From assembly GCA_021785115.1 (NCBI GenBank), contig JAJYGO010000252.1:1-10798 (forward strand): a DNA stretch of 10,798 nt. The letters are read 5' to 3'. The notes under the pieces are model-generated. The model saw nothing but the letters and a program-made list of their open reading frames with translations, was not told where the DNA came from and searched no databases. The translations under genes and the position numbers were made by a program. Shown piece after piece: positions 1-6,509 of the stretch. Numbering within the stretch: position 1 is the first letter of the stretch; every line of letters begins with the position of its first letter. This DNA is from Chloroflexota bacterium. Its GTDB lineage: Bacteria; Chloroflexota; Limnocylindria; Limnocylindrales; CSP1-4.

Positions 1-65
1 CGATGGCGGCGATCGACGCGATCGCGATCGAGGAGGTGGGCCAGCCGCTCCTGCTCGCAAGCTGA
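1..65 (+). CDS. C-terminal end of an unidentified protein (partial)
   Basis: A reading frame is open from the window edge (first complete codon at 3) and ends with TGA at 63-65. It gives 20 residues ending EEVGQPLLLAS. Every codon except GCA ends in G or C, as in the other genes here, which supports a real gene tail. No family can be assigned from so short a piece. The next gene on this strand starts more than 200 bp downstream behind its own promoter-like sequence, so the two are probably not tightly co-transcribed. A chance open frame in GC-rich DNA cannot be excluded. Confidence 0.45.
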   Translation, partial: MAAIDAIAIEEVGQPLLLAS

Positions 66-190
66 GTCAGCCAGGACGCGAGGACGACGCTGTTACACAC
101 GTCGTGGGACTTGACCGCCAGCCCGACGGCCACCATGCGAAGCGCCGTCTCATCGCCCCGCGGACCCTGCCGCGGCGAAGTCCCGCTCGC

Positions 191-222
191 TACACTCGAC
201 ACGCGTCCGCTCACGGGGGGAG
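191..222 (+). promoter_or_regulatory. Candidate promoter -10 box and Shine-Dalgarno ahead of the helicase gene
   Basis: TACACT at 191-196 fits the TANNNT -10 pattern. A start of transcription near 202-204 would put the strong purine tract GGGGGGAG (215-222) just ahead of ATG at 226. No convincing -35 box lies 16-18 bp upstream. A TTGACC at 111-116 is too far away and has no good -10 partner. The rest of 66-301 shows no other gene I can support. Confidence 0.35.
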
Positions 223-225
223 TTG

Positions 226-309
226 ATGCGAAACCGCCAGGACGGCCCGAGCCCTTGGGTCCCGCGGTGCCCGACCCCCATCTCCCCAGCGGCGGCGCCC
301 CTTGGTTGA
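226..309 (+). CDS. Possible 27-codon leader ORF overlapping the helicase start
   Basis: ATG at 226 follows GGGGGGAG with a short spacer of 3 bases. It opens a frame of 27 codons (MRNRQDGPSPWVPRCP and onward, rich in Pro and Ala) that stops at TGA 307-309. That stop overlaps the TTG start of the helicase at 302 by 8 bases, an arrangement typical of translational coupling. The helicase TTG has no good Shine-Dalgarno sequence of its own, and the only strong one in this leader belongs to this ORF. The peptide has no recognisable similarity. It could instead be the true N-terminus of the helicase separated by a frameshift, or simply non-coding. Confidence 0.3.
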   Translation: MRNRQDGPSPWVPRCPTPISPAAAPLG

Positions 310-3280
310 GGCAAACTTCCTCGCGGCTGTCGCCCGTCAGGCGGCGGTGGCGATGGCGCCGGCGCTGCCGCGACTTCGCTTCGAGCAGGTGGGCGACGGC
401 GGGTTCAATGTCTCGGACCCCCTCGAGGGGGTGACTGTCGCCGTCGGCATTCGGGAGCCTGCGCCCGGCCGCAGGGTCCTGAGCGTCTGGGCGCTGCCGC
501 CCGACGTTCGTCCGATGGACGCGACCGCGGGCCAGCTTGCCGATTGCCCCGTCGCCCTCGCCACCGCCGCTGCCCGGCCAGACGCCACAGCGGCGTGGGT
601 CGCGCACGCGATCGTCCAGGTGCGCTCGGCGGCGATCGCCGGGATCGCTGCCGCGAGGCAGCGGACGCAGCGGGAGCGCGACGAGCAGCAGCGTCTGGCG
701 GCCGAGGAGCTCGCCCGCCAACGGGAGCGCGAGGCGCGCGAGGCGGTCGAGCGCGCGGCAGCGGCAGAGGCAGAGCGGCGCGAGAGGGCGGACCGGCTTC
801 AGGCGGAGCAGGCCGCGCGCGCCGCCCGGAGGAGCGCGCTCCTCGCTCGGGTCCGGCGCGCTCTCGACCGGGACTTCCTCGGCGCCGAGGAGGTGCTGCG
901 CGAGGACCCGGATCGGGACCTGCTTGCGCCCGGCCAGTTTGACCGGCTGCGCCGATCGACGGTCCAACGATGGTCGCGCCGCCACTCCGTCGCCCTCGAT
1001 CCCGAGCAGGCCATGGCAGTGGCCGCCGTCGGGAGGGATCTGAAGGTCACGGCCCGCGCTGGCAGCGGCAAGACGAGGACCCTCACCGCGCGCGCCATGT
1101 TCCTGGAGACGCACTGCGGGGTGGCGCCCGGCGAGCTGCTCCTGCTCGCCTTCAACCGCGAGGCAGCCAGGGAGATGCGCGGCCGGATCGCGGACACGGT
1201 GGGGACGGACTCCCCGCACGTGATGACCTTCCATGCGCTCGCCAACGCGATCGTGCAACCGGACCAGGACCTGCTCTACGACGACGACTCGCAGGGCGCC
1301 CTGTGGTTGAGCCGGGCCGTCCAAACAGTGATCGACGAGCACCTGCGCTCGGACCAGCACCGGCCCAGGATCCGCGACCTGATGCTCTCGCACTTCCGCG
1401 ACGACTGGGAGCGGATCGAGAGGGGCGGGTTCGAGCTCCCGATCCCGGAGCTCCTCGCGCACCGCCGCTCGCTCCCGCGCGAGACGCTCGGCGGCCAGTA
1501 CGTCAAGTCGTACGGCGAGCGCCTGATCGCGAACACCATGTTCGAGCACGCGATCGACTACGAGTACGAGCGCAACGTCCGGTGGGACGGCGTCAACTAC
1601 CGCCCAGACTTCACGATCCTGACGGGGCCGCGGTCCGGCGTCGTGATCGAGTACTTCGGGCGCGCAGGAGACCCGGACTACGACAAGGGCTCCGAGGCGA
1701 AGCGGGAGTTCTGGCGCCGGCGGGCCGGGTGGACGCTGCTCGAGTACTCGCGGGAGGAGGTGGCCGCCTCCGGCCCGGAAGCCTTCGCGGCGCGACTGCT
1801 CGGCGACCTCGCCGCAGTCGGCATCCCCGGACGCGCGCTGACCGAGGCCGAGATCTGGGAGCGCGTCAAGGACCGCGCGATCGACCGCTTCACGAAGGCG
1901 ATGACCGGCTTCGTTGGGCGGGCGAGGCGCCTCGACCTCGACCCCGACGGCCTCGGCGCAAGGATCGCGGGCCACGGGGCGATCAGCAGGGCGGAGGCGG
2001 CGTTCCTGGACGTCGGACGCTCGGTGTTCAAGGGGTACCTCGAACGGCTCGCCGATCGTGGCGCGGAGGACTTCGACGGCCTGATGTGGCGTGCCGTCCG
2101 GAAGGTCCGGGACGGCGAGACAGGGTTCGTGCGGGATCGCGGCCGCGAGCACGGCGACCTGGCCCGGCTGCGCTTCATCCTCGTTGACGAGTTCCAGGAC
2201 TTCGCGCCCGTCTTCTACGAGCTGCTCGACGCGGTCCGCCGGGCGAACCCCACGGTCGAGTTCATGTGCGTCGGCGACGACTGGCAGGCGATCAACGGAT
2301 GGGCTGGCGCGGACCTCGCGTACTTCCGGGACTTCGGGCGGTGGTTCCCGGGAGGGCGGGCGCTGGCGATCACGACGAACTACCGCTCCACCGACTCGAT
2401 CGTCACGGCCGGCAACGCGGTCATGCGCCGCCGCGGGAAGCCGGCGCAGGCGAAGGCCGGGGCAGAGCCGGGCCGCCTCCGGGTCGCCTGGCTGGACGGG
2501 TTCCAGCCGACGACCCTTGAGCTCCAGCGCCATGAAGGCGACGAGCTGACGCCCGCCGTGCTCAGGCTCGTGTGGCCCATGCTGGAGGCGGGCAGGTCCG
2601 TGGCCCTCCTGTCGCGACGCAACCACATAGACGCGTACGTCCGCTACGGGGAAGAGGCGCGTCGGTCCCCGGACGGCCTCGAGCGGTTCCAGTCGCACAT
2701 CCGGTCGTTCCTCCCCGCGGAGGTTCGGGAGCGCCTCTCGATCTCGACCGCGCACAGGTACAAGGGGAAGGAGAGCGACGCCGTCATCGTGCTCGACGCC
2801 GTGGACGGCGCCTACCCCCTGATCCACCCCAACTGGGCCTTCCTCCGCGTCTTCGGCGACCGCCTCGACTCGATCGTCGAGGCCGACCGCCGCCTCTTCT
2901 ACGTCGCCGTCACGCGCGCGCAGCACGATCTCGTGCTGCTCAGCGAGTCGGACCGCCCGAGCCCGTTCCTGGTGAGCCTAAGGTCCGGCTCGCCGTGCGA
3001 GCAACTCTCCTGGCCCGGCATGGGCCGGGTGCCCTCGCTCGACGGCGAGCGAGTGGAGGTGAGGGTGAGCGGGTACCGGGTCAGGGACGCGCTCAGCGCC
3101 CTCCGCTATCGGTACGAGCCGCGTCAGCGGCTCTGGTGCAAGACGTTCCCCCGGGCCGCGTTCCGGCTCGCGGCACTCGTCGCGCAGCCCTGGAGCAGCG
3201 GATGCGACTCGATCACCGTCTACGACGAGTCAGGGACTCTGCTCGAGAGTTGGTCGCCATGGCTCGAGCCGACAGGCTGA
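302..3280 (+). CDS. Helicase IV/UvrD-like SF1A helicase with nuclease-like insert
   Basis: Predicted ATP-dependent 3'-5' DNA translocase/helicase of superfamily 1A, 992 residues. An uncharacterised N-terminal region (1-115) is followed by a long Arg/Glu/Ala-rich coiled coil (about 118-180). Helicase motifs then appear in order: Walker A AGSGKT (253-258), LLAFNREAAREM (281-292), THFHAL-like MTFHALA (308-314), motif II VDEFQD (628-633), motif III VGDDWQAINGW (657-667), motif IV TNYRST (692-697), motif V SISTAHRYKGKESD (813-826) and motif VI FYVAVTRAQ (866-874). Between motifs Ia and II, a segment near 400-485 has YEYER, YRPDF and VVIEYFG. These look like the E, D and E positions of a PD-(D/E)XK fold, as in helicase IV relatives, although the usual ExK lysine is absent. 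The last 75 residues form an extra module. LLAFNREAAREM and VVIEYFG favour helicase IV over classical UvrD or PcrA. TTG at 302 is the first possible start after an in-frame TGA at 224. ATG at 353 (residue 18) is the alternative. Confidence 0.88.
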   Translation: MVEANFLAAVARQAAVAMAPALPRLRFEQVGDGGFNVSDPLEGVTVAVGIREPAPGRRVLSVWALPPDVRPMDATAGQLADCPVALATAAARPDATAAWVAHAIVQVRSAAIAGIAAARQRTQRERDEQQRLAAEELARQREREAREAVERAAAAEAERRERADRLQAEQAARAARRSALLARVRRALDRDFLGAEEVLREDPDRDLLAPGQFDRLRRSTVQRWSRRHSVALDPEQAMAVAAVGRDLKVTARAGSGKTRTLTARAMFLETHCGVAPGELLLLAFNREAAREMRGRIADTVGTDSPHVMTFHALANAIVQPDQDLLYDDDSQGALWLSRAVQTVIDEHLRSDQHRPRIRDLMLSHFRDDWERIERGGFELPIPELLAHRRSLPRETLGGQYVKSYGERLIANTMFEHAIDYEYERNVRWDGVNYRPDFTILTGPRSGVVIEYFGRAGDPDYDKGSEAKREFWRRRAGWTLLEYSREEVAASGPEAFAARLLGDLAAVGIPGRALTEAEIWERVKDRAIDRFTKAMTGFVGRARRLDLDPDGLGARIAGHGAISRAEAAFLDVGRSVFKGYLERLADRGAEDFDGLMWRAVRKVRDGETGFVRDRGREHGDLARLRFILVDEFQDFAPVFYELLDAVRRANPTVEFMCVGDDWQAINGWAGADLAYFRDFGRWFPGGRALAITTNYRSTDSIVTAGNAVMRRRGKPAQAKAGAEPGRLRVAWLDGFQPTTLELQRHEGDELTPAVLRLVWPMLEAGRSVALLSRRNHIDAYVRYGEEARRSPDGLERFQSHIRSFLPAEVRERLSISTAHRYKGKESDAVIVLDAVDGAYPLIHPNWAFLRVFGDRLDSIVEADRRLFYVAVTRAQHDLVLLSESDRPSPFLVSLRSGSPCEQLSWPGMGRVPSLDGERVEVRVSGYRVRDALSALRYRYEPRQRLWCKTFPRAAFRLAALVAQPWSSGCDSITVYDESGTLLESWSPWLEPTG

Positions 3281-3341
3281 CCGCCCCGCTGAGGCCATTG
3301 GGTGGACTTCTCCGGCGCACCGGCCGGTGATGGTCTCCGGT

Positions 3342-3393
3342 CCGCGTCCCAGGAAGGAATGGAAGGGTTCACTACCCCCTGGCTGGGACGCGG
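3342..3393. terminator. Inverted repeat between convergent genes, possible bidirectional terminator
   Basis: CCGCGTCCCAG (3342-3352) and CTGGGACGCGG (3383-3393) are perfect 11-bp complements around a 30-base loop. The loop contains a purine run and a smaller AGGG/CCCT pairing. The element lies 62 bp past the helicase stop and 49 bp past the stop of the opposing small gene. There is no T-tract on either strand, so intrinsic termination is plausible but not demonstrated. GC-rich bacteria often have such U-poor hairpins. Confidence 0.45.
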
Positions 3394-3420
3394 CCTCTCC
3401 TGCGGCGCCGATCCCTTTAC

Positions 3421-3436
3421 GCCGCCCCGAGGCGGC
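3421..3436 (-). terminator. Short hairpin just after the acidic-protein gene
   Basis: GCCGCC CCGA GGCGGC is a perfect 6-bp stem with a 4-base loop. It starts 5 bases beyond the minus-strand stop codon at 3442-3444. Its position suits a transcription terminator or an mRNA 3'-end stabiliser for that gene. The bases that follow on the minus strand (GTAAAGGG) are not a U-run, so termination strength is uncertain. Confidence 0.35.
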
Positions 3437-3441
3437 CGAGG

Positions 3442-3708
3442 CTAGCGCCTCGCCGCCAGCCGGCGGATCGCCTCGCTGACGGGCTCGCCGTATTCGACGG
3501 CGTCCGCCACCCAGTCCCCGAGCAGGTCGGCGGGCGTCTCGATAGGCACGGCGCTCACCCGGACGTCGCCGTAGGGGTAGTGCTCCTCGAGGTACGCCGC
3601 GATCGCCTCAACGTCCTCGTCCGGCAGGTCCTCGAGCACCCACTCCATTGGATCCCCGCTGTCGTCGAGGTAGCTGACCAGGACCACCGCTTCGCCCGCT
3701 GCCGCCAT
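3442..3708 (-). CDS. Small, strongly acidic protein of unknown function (88 aa)
   Basis: I do not recognise this protein. ATG at 3708 is preceded by an excellent Shine-Dalgarno, GGAGAGGAGG at 3725-3716 on the minus strand with a 7-base gap, so the start is well supported. The 88 residues include about 21 Asp/Glu against only 5 Arg and no Lys, giving a strong net negative charge. The arginines cluster at the end (IRRLAARR). No signal peptide, membrane segment or cysteine is seen. It reads as a compact alpha/beta protein, with LVSYLDDSGDPMEW, an acidic helix DEDVEAIAAYLEEHY, then VRVSAVPIETP. It lies 243 bp downstream of the NERD gene on the same strand and may share its transcript. It ends convergent to the helicase IV-like gene. 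Acidic small proteins next to DNA enzymes are sometimes DNA mimics or regulatory partners, but that is only a guess here. Confidence 0.7.
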   Translation of the reverse strand: MAAAGEAVVLVSYLDDSGDPMEWVLEDLPDEDVEAIAAYLEEHYPYGDVRVSAVPIETPADLLGDWVADAVEYGEPVSEAIRRLAARR

Positions 3709-3715
3709 CGCACGG

Positions 3716-3725
3716 CCTCCTCTCC
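3716..3725 (-). promoter_or_regulatory. Strong ribosome binding site of the acidic-protein gene
   Basis: Reads GGAGAGGAGG on the minus strand, 7 bases ahead of the ATG. It is among the best Shine-Dalgarno sequences in the window and fixes the start of the 88-residue protein. Confidence 0.65.
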
Positions 3726-3951
3726 TTCGGCGGCGCCCGTTGCGCCGGCCGCGAGCGTCGGCAGGAGCGCCGCTGGGTCAAGGGCGCCCGGCGGCCGGCC
3801 CGGTCGGCCCGCCAACCGCGCCGTCCGGCCCACGTGTGCCCAAGCAGCCGGGATTTGCGCGCACGAGTTGGCGATCGCGTGGTCTCCGCTCCCAAGCAGG
3901 CCGCCGGGACGGAGCGGACGGGGGCCGCCACCCATCGCGGGCAAGGCTGCC

Positions 3952-4893
3952 TCAGCGGAACCGCGGCTGGCAGTCCATGCAGTAGACCGAACCGCCGAAG
4001 CGTTTCGGGTTGTTCCAGCAGAACTTGACCACGGCGAAGGACACGGCCTCGCCGCACGAGGCGCACCGGTGCCCGGACCCCCGCCGCTGGGGCGAGAGGG
4101 CGCCGGCCGGGACGGGGGCGGCGTCCGAGGCCACCTCGATGTCGGGCCGGGCCGCCGGCGGCCCGGCGGCGATCCCGAACCTCGCGCCCCAGTCGACGGC
4201 CGCCGGCCGGTGGAGCACCGCGAGGTCGCGGGCGAACGCCTCGAGCCCCTCCTTGCCGATCACCCGTGACAGCTTCCACGCCGGGACGGCGTCGAACGCG
4301 TCGAGCAGCCGGGTCTTGAGCTGCTCGACCTTGAGCACCTCGTCGAGCCCGGGGACGGCCCGCTTCGGTCGCCCGATCCTGGCGCCGTTCGACACGAGGA
4401 CGAGGCTCCGCAGGTCCGGCCGCATCGCCACGAGGCCGAGGCGGCGCGGGAGCCTGACCTGGCCGTCGTCGAGCACCCGCCCGAGCAGCACGACGTGGCG
4501 GTGGTTCTGCTCGACCGGCGACGGGATGCCCTCGCTCCGCCCCTGCCACCAGCGCGACCACTCGCCGTGCTCGTTGACCGACACGCCCTCGGCGAAGTGC
4601 TTGCTCTCGCAGACCCAGACCTCGCCCAGGCGGTTGATGATCAGGTGGTCGATCTGCGCGGCGAACCCGCGGTGCTCGACGCGCAGGTCGTGGATCGTCG
4701 CCCAGTTCTGCGACTGCCCGAAGTGGAACTCGATGTCGTACGCGGCGTCGCGCTCGGCCTTGTCCCCGGCGCGGACCCGGCGGACCTCCGCCTCGATCCG
4801 CTGCCGGGTCTGGGTCGCCACCCCGGGCCGCGCCACGAGCGCCTCCAGCGCCGCGATGTCGGCCTCGTGCCCCGCCGCCGACTTGATCAGCAT
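3952..4893 (-). CDS. NERD-domain nuclease-like protein with C-terminal zinc ribbon
   Basis: A 313-residue soluble protein. Residues about 40-140 match the NERD (nuclease-related) domain, a PD-(D/E)XK relative. The first acidic position lies in GDKAERDAAYDIEF (Glu47 or nearby). Asp82 is in QIDHLIIN, the ExK-type motif is ESK (96-98) in VWVCESKHF, and Gln129 follows in PVEQNHRHV. The catalytic residues are therefore present and DNA cleavage is plausible. After a Pro/Ala-rich linker (about 242-270), the end carries CASC (277, 280), Cys292 and CMDC (305, 308), a probable zinc ribbon that could bind nucleic acid. NERD domains are often fused to or encoded beside SF1 helicases, kinases or topoisomerase-type zinc fingers. 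Here the helicase IV-like gene lies about 670 bp away on the other strand. The frame stays open upstream to 5028, but ATG at 4893 has GGGAGGAG nine bases upstream, and the extra 45 residues are Arg/Pro-rich and implausible. Confidence 0.85.
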   Translation of the reverse strand: MLIKSAAGHEADIAALEALVARPGVATQTRQRIEAEVRRVRAGDKAERDAAYDIEFHFGQSQNWATIHDLRVEHRGFAAQIDHLIINRLGEVWVCESKHFAEGVSVNEHGEWSRWWQGRSEGIPSPVEQNHRHVVLLGRVLDDGQVRLPRRLGLVAMRPDLRSLVLVSNGARIGRPKRAVPGLDEVLKVEQLKTRLLDAFDAVPAWKLSRVIGKEGLEAFARDLAVLHRPAAVDWGARFGIAAGPPAARPDIEVASDAAPVPAGALSPQRRGSGHRCASCGEAVSFAVVKFCWNNPKRFGGSVYCMDCQPRFR

Positions 4894-4902
4894 CGCCCCC
4901 CG

Positions 4903-4932
4903 CTCCTCCCGCAGTTCGCCGCGCCAAGGGTA
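4903..4932 (-). promoter_or_regulatory. Ribosome binding site and candidate -10 box of the NERD gene
   Basis: GGGAGGAG (4910-4903 on the minus strand) lies 9 bases ahead of the ATG and decides the start. TACCCT (4932-4927) fits a TANNNT -10 box and would give a leader of roughly 25-30 bases. No good -35 box is visible, so the promoter part is tentative. Confidence 0.4.
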
Positions 4933-5020
4933 CCGTGGGGGGTCGCCGGCTGGCGCCCTCTGGTGAGGTCGTGTGCGCGGAGCCCGAGGCCCACTCGTGG
5001 GCGGGCGAGCGCGGGATAAG

Positions 5021-5038
5021 CGCGGCATAAGTGCCGCG
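5021..5038. repeat. Perfect palindrome, possible operator
   Basis: CGCGGCATAAGTGCCGCG has 7-bp perfectly complementary arms around TAAG. It lies 128 bp ahead of the NERD start and about 163 bp ahead of the cyclase start. A second ATAAG begins at 5016, exactly 11 bp (about one helical turn) before the ATAAG inside the palindrome at 5027. Position and symmetry suit a dimeric regulator binding site. It could also be an RNA hairpin. Confidence 0.4.
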
Positions 5039-5190
5039 TCGGACGATAGCGGTGCCCCTTCCGCCCCATCCTCTCCTGAGGCCGGCCTGGCGGCGCAGCG
5101 GCGGAGGACCGAGGCACTCCGCCAATGGGAGGTAGCACGCCCGACAGGCCGTCCTCATGCTTGCCCGGCCGCACACCGAGCACGAGGAAC

Positions 5191-5203
5191 GGAGCCAGGC
5201 TTG
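5191..5203 (+). promoter_or_regulatory. Ribosome binding site and TTG start of the cyclase gene
   Basis: GGAG at 5191-5194 stands 6 bases ahead of TTG at 5201-5203. The same frame is open back to a GTG at 4973, but that would add 76 Arg/Pro/Gly-rich residues with no recognisable domain before the first membrane helix. TTG 5201 gives a short basic N-terminus directly ahead of the first membrane segment. Confidence 0.5.
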
Positions 5204-6460
5204 ACGCCATCAGGGAGATCGCGCTCCGGGGCCGCAGCCATCGTAGCGCCCGCCCAGCCCCCGTTCCTCGGCGTTGTCGTGGCCGTCTACACGGTTGTCG
5301 GGGTTGCGGCCGGGGCGGCCGCCGTCCTGCTGTTCCCAGTCGGGTCCGGCCTCGCCGCGCCGTTCGGCTGGGCGGGCCCGTGGGCTCCCCGGCTCGCGGT
5401 GGTGTTCTGCATCGCGGTTGCCGAGGTAGCGTGCAACGTCGGGGGGATCGATGGCCCAGGCGTCGTCGTCACTCCGGGCACCTCGACGCTGGTGATGACC
5501 GCCGCATTGGGCGGCCCTGCCGCGGCTGCCGTCGTCGCGGCGGTGGGCGTGACAGAGCTCCGGGAGGTCCGGGGCGTGCCCTGGTACGGGATCCTAGCCA
5601 ACCACGGTGCAGGCGTCGTGGCGTGGGTGGCGGCCGCCGTCGCCATGCGCCTCGTGGCGGGCCCGTCTGCGGCCGCGGCGTCGGCTCTGGTCGGGCTCAC
5701 TGCCGTGGCGGCCGGCTCGATTGTGGCCGCGCTGATCGAAGGGATGATGGCCGCTCTGCTCTACGCGGCCAGGACGGGTCGGCGGCCGCTCTCCGCGTTC
5801 GACGACGTTGGAGGGGACGTCGCCGTCGAGCTCTCGGCCTCAGCCAGCCTCGGCTGGCTCACCGCGCAGGCATACGCGCTCGCTGCCTGGTGGAGCCCTC
5901 TCCTGCTCCTCGTCGGCCTCGTCGCAGTCTCGCGGTCGCTGACCCGCCGGCGGGATACCTGGCAGCTCCGCCACCACCCGCTCACGTCGCTCCCCAACGG
6001 CCTTGGGCTGCGGGAGAGGGCCGCCGCCATGAGGGGTTCCCTCCGGGGCCTCGCGGTGTTGTACCTCGACCTCGACGGTTTCAAGGCGGTAAACGACGAC
6101 TACGGCCACGCGGTCGGCGACGACGTGCTCCGCGCCGTCGGCGGGCGGCTCCGCGCCGCGTGCCGCCCGGGCGACGTCCTTGCACACCTCCACGGCGACG
6201 AGTTCGTGGTCCTGGCCCCCGGTGTGGTTACCGACGCGGATGCCGGGGCTCTCGCCGCGCGCTTGGTCGCGGCCGTCGAGCCGGCGATCGAGCACGAGGC
6301 CGGCGTGCTGCGCGTATCGGCGAGCGTCGGGCACCGGATCGTGGCGGACCCGGCGATCCTGGAGGCGGCGATCCGCGAGGCCGACCGGGCGATGTCCGAG
6401 GCCAAGGCCGCCAAAGGGAGGCGGCGGGGCGACGAGCAGCGGGGTAGCCGGAGGTACTGA
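5201..6460 (+). CDS. Membrane-bound GGDEF-family diguanylate cyclase (HGDEF variant)
   Basis: Predicted to make cyclic di-GMP from two GTP at the inner face of the membrane; 419 residues from TTG 5201. The N-terminal half has about six hydrophobic segments (roughly 22-46, 62-80, 94-118, 130-152, 158-190 and 212-243). It forms a sensor region I cannot assign to a named MASE or MHYT family. The GGDEF domain starts at about 257 with HHPLTSLPN, then the Mg-binding YLDLDGFKAVND (288-299), YGHAVGDDVL, the signature HGDEF (331-335), VSASVGHRI (372-380) and ADRAMSEAKAAKG near the end. The first Gly of GGDEF is His, and the usual Arg two residues ahead of it is also His (AHLHGDEF). The RxxD product-inhibition site is intact (RPGD, 322-325), five residues before the signature as in regulated cyclases. 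No EAL or HD-GYP partner is in the window. Enzymatic activity is likely but uncertain because of the His substitutions. Confidence 0.85.
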   Translation: MTPSGRSRSGAAAIVAPAQPPFLGVVVAVYTVVGVAAGAAAVLLFPVGSGLAAPFGWAGPWAPRLAVVFCIAVAEVACNVGGIDGPGVVVTPGTSTLVMTAALGGPAAAAVVAAVGVTELREVRGVPWYGILANHGAGVVAWVAAAVAMRLVAGPSAAAASALVGLTAVAAGSIVAALIEGMMAALLYAARTGRRPLSAFDDVGGDVAVELSASASLGWLTAQAYALAAWWSPLLLLVGLVAVSRSLTRRRDTWQLRHHPLTSLPNGLGLRERAAAMRGSLRGLAVLYLDLDGFKAVNDDYGHAVGDDVLRAVGGRLRAACRPGDVLAHLHGDEFVVLAPGVVTDADAGALAARLVAAVEPAIEHEAGVLRVSASVGHRIVADPAILEAAIREADRAMSEAKAAKGRRRGDEQRGSRRY

Positions 6461-6509
6461 AGGCCAAGGAACCACCATGGGTGGGCTCGGGACGCCGTGC
6501 GTCGCGAGC

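Larger units (their letters stand above)
4894..5200. other. Divergent intergenic region between NERD and cyclase genes
   Basis: This 307-bp stretch separates the NERD gene (leftward) from the diguanylate cyclase gene (rightward). It holds the NERD ribosome site and -10-like box at the left, a perfect palindrome at 5021-5038 in the middle, and the cyclase ribosome site GGAG (5191-5194) at the right. Open frames run through it on both strands. Their translations are Arg/Pro/Ala-rich without family character, so I treat it as non-coding. Confidence 0.5.

Noticed and set aside
111..434. A 107-codon plus-strand frame starting TTG at 111
   Set aside because: It overlaps the helicase start in another frame, turns into an Arg/Trp run and has no ribosome site.
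3753..3781. Possible minus-strand promoter for the acidic-protein gene with a TTGACC -35 box (3781-3776)
   Set aside because: The -10 position 17 bp downstream reads ACGCTC, which lacks the conserved TA...T pattern.
3608..5176. A 522-codon minus-strand frame overlapping the NERD and acidic-protein genes
   Set aside because: It is out of frame with both supported genes and rich in Arg, Gly, Ala and Pro. It has no family motifs, while the other frame has clear NERD and zinc-ribbon residues and Shine-Dalgarno sequences.
4973..5200. A longer N-terminus (76 residues) for the diguanylate cyclase from GTG 4973
   Set aside because: The segment is Arg/Pro-rich without a domain, and it runs through the intergenic palindrome. 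TTG 5201 has a properly spaced GGAG.
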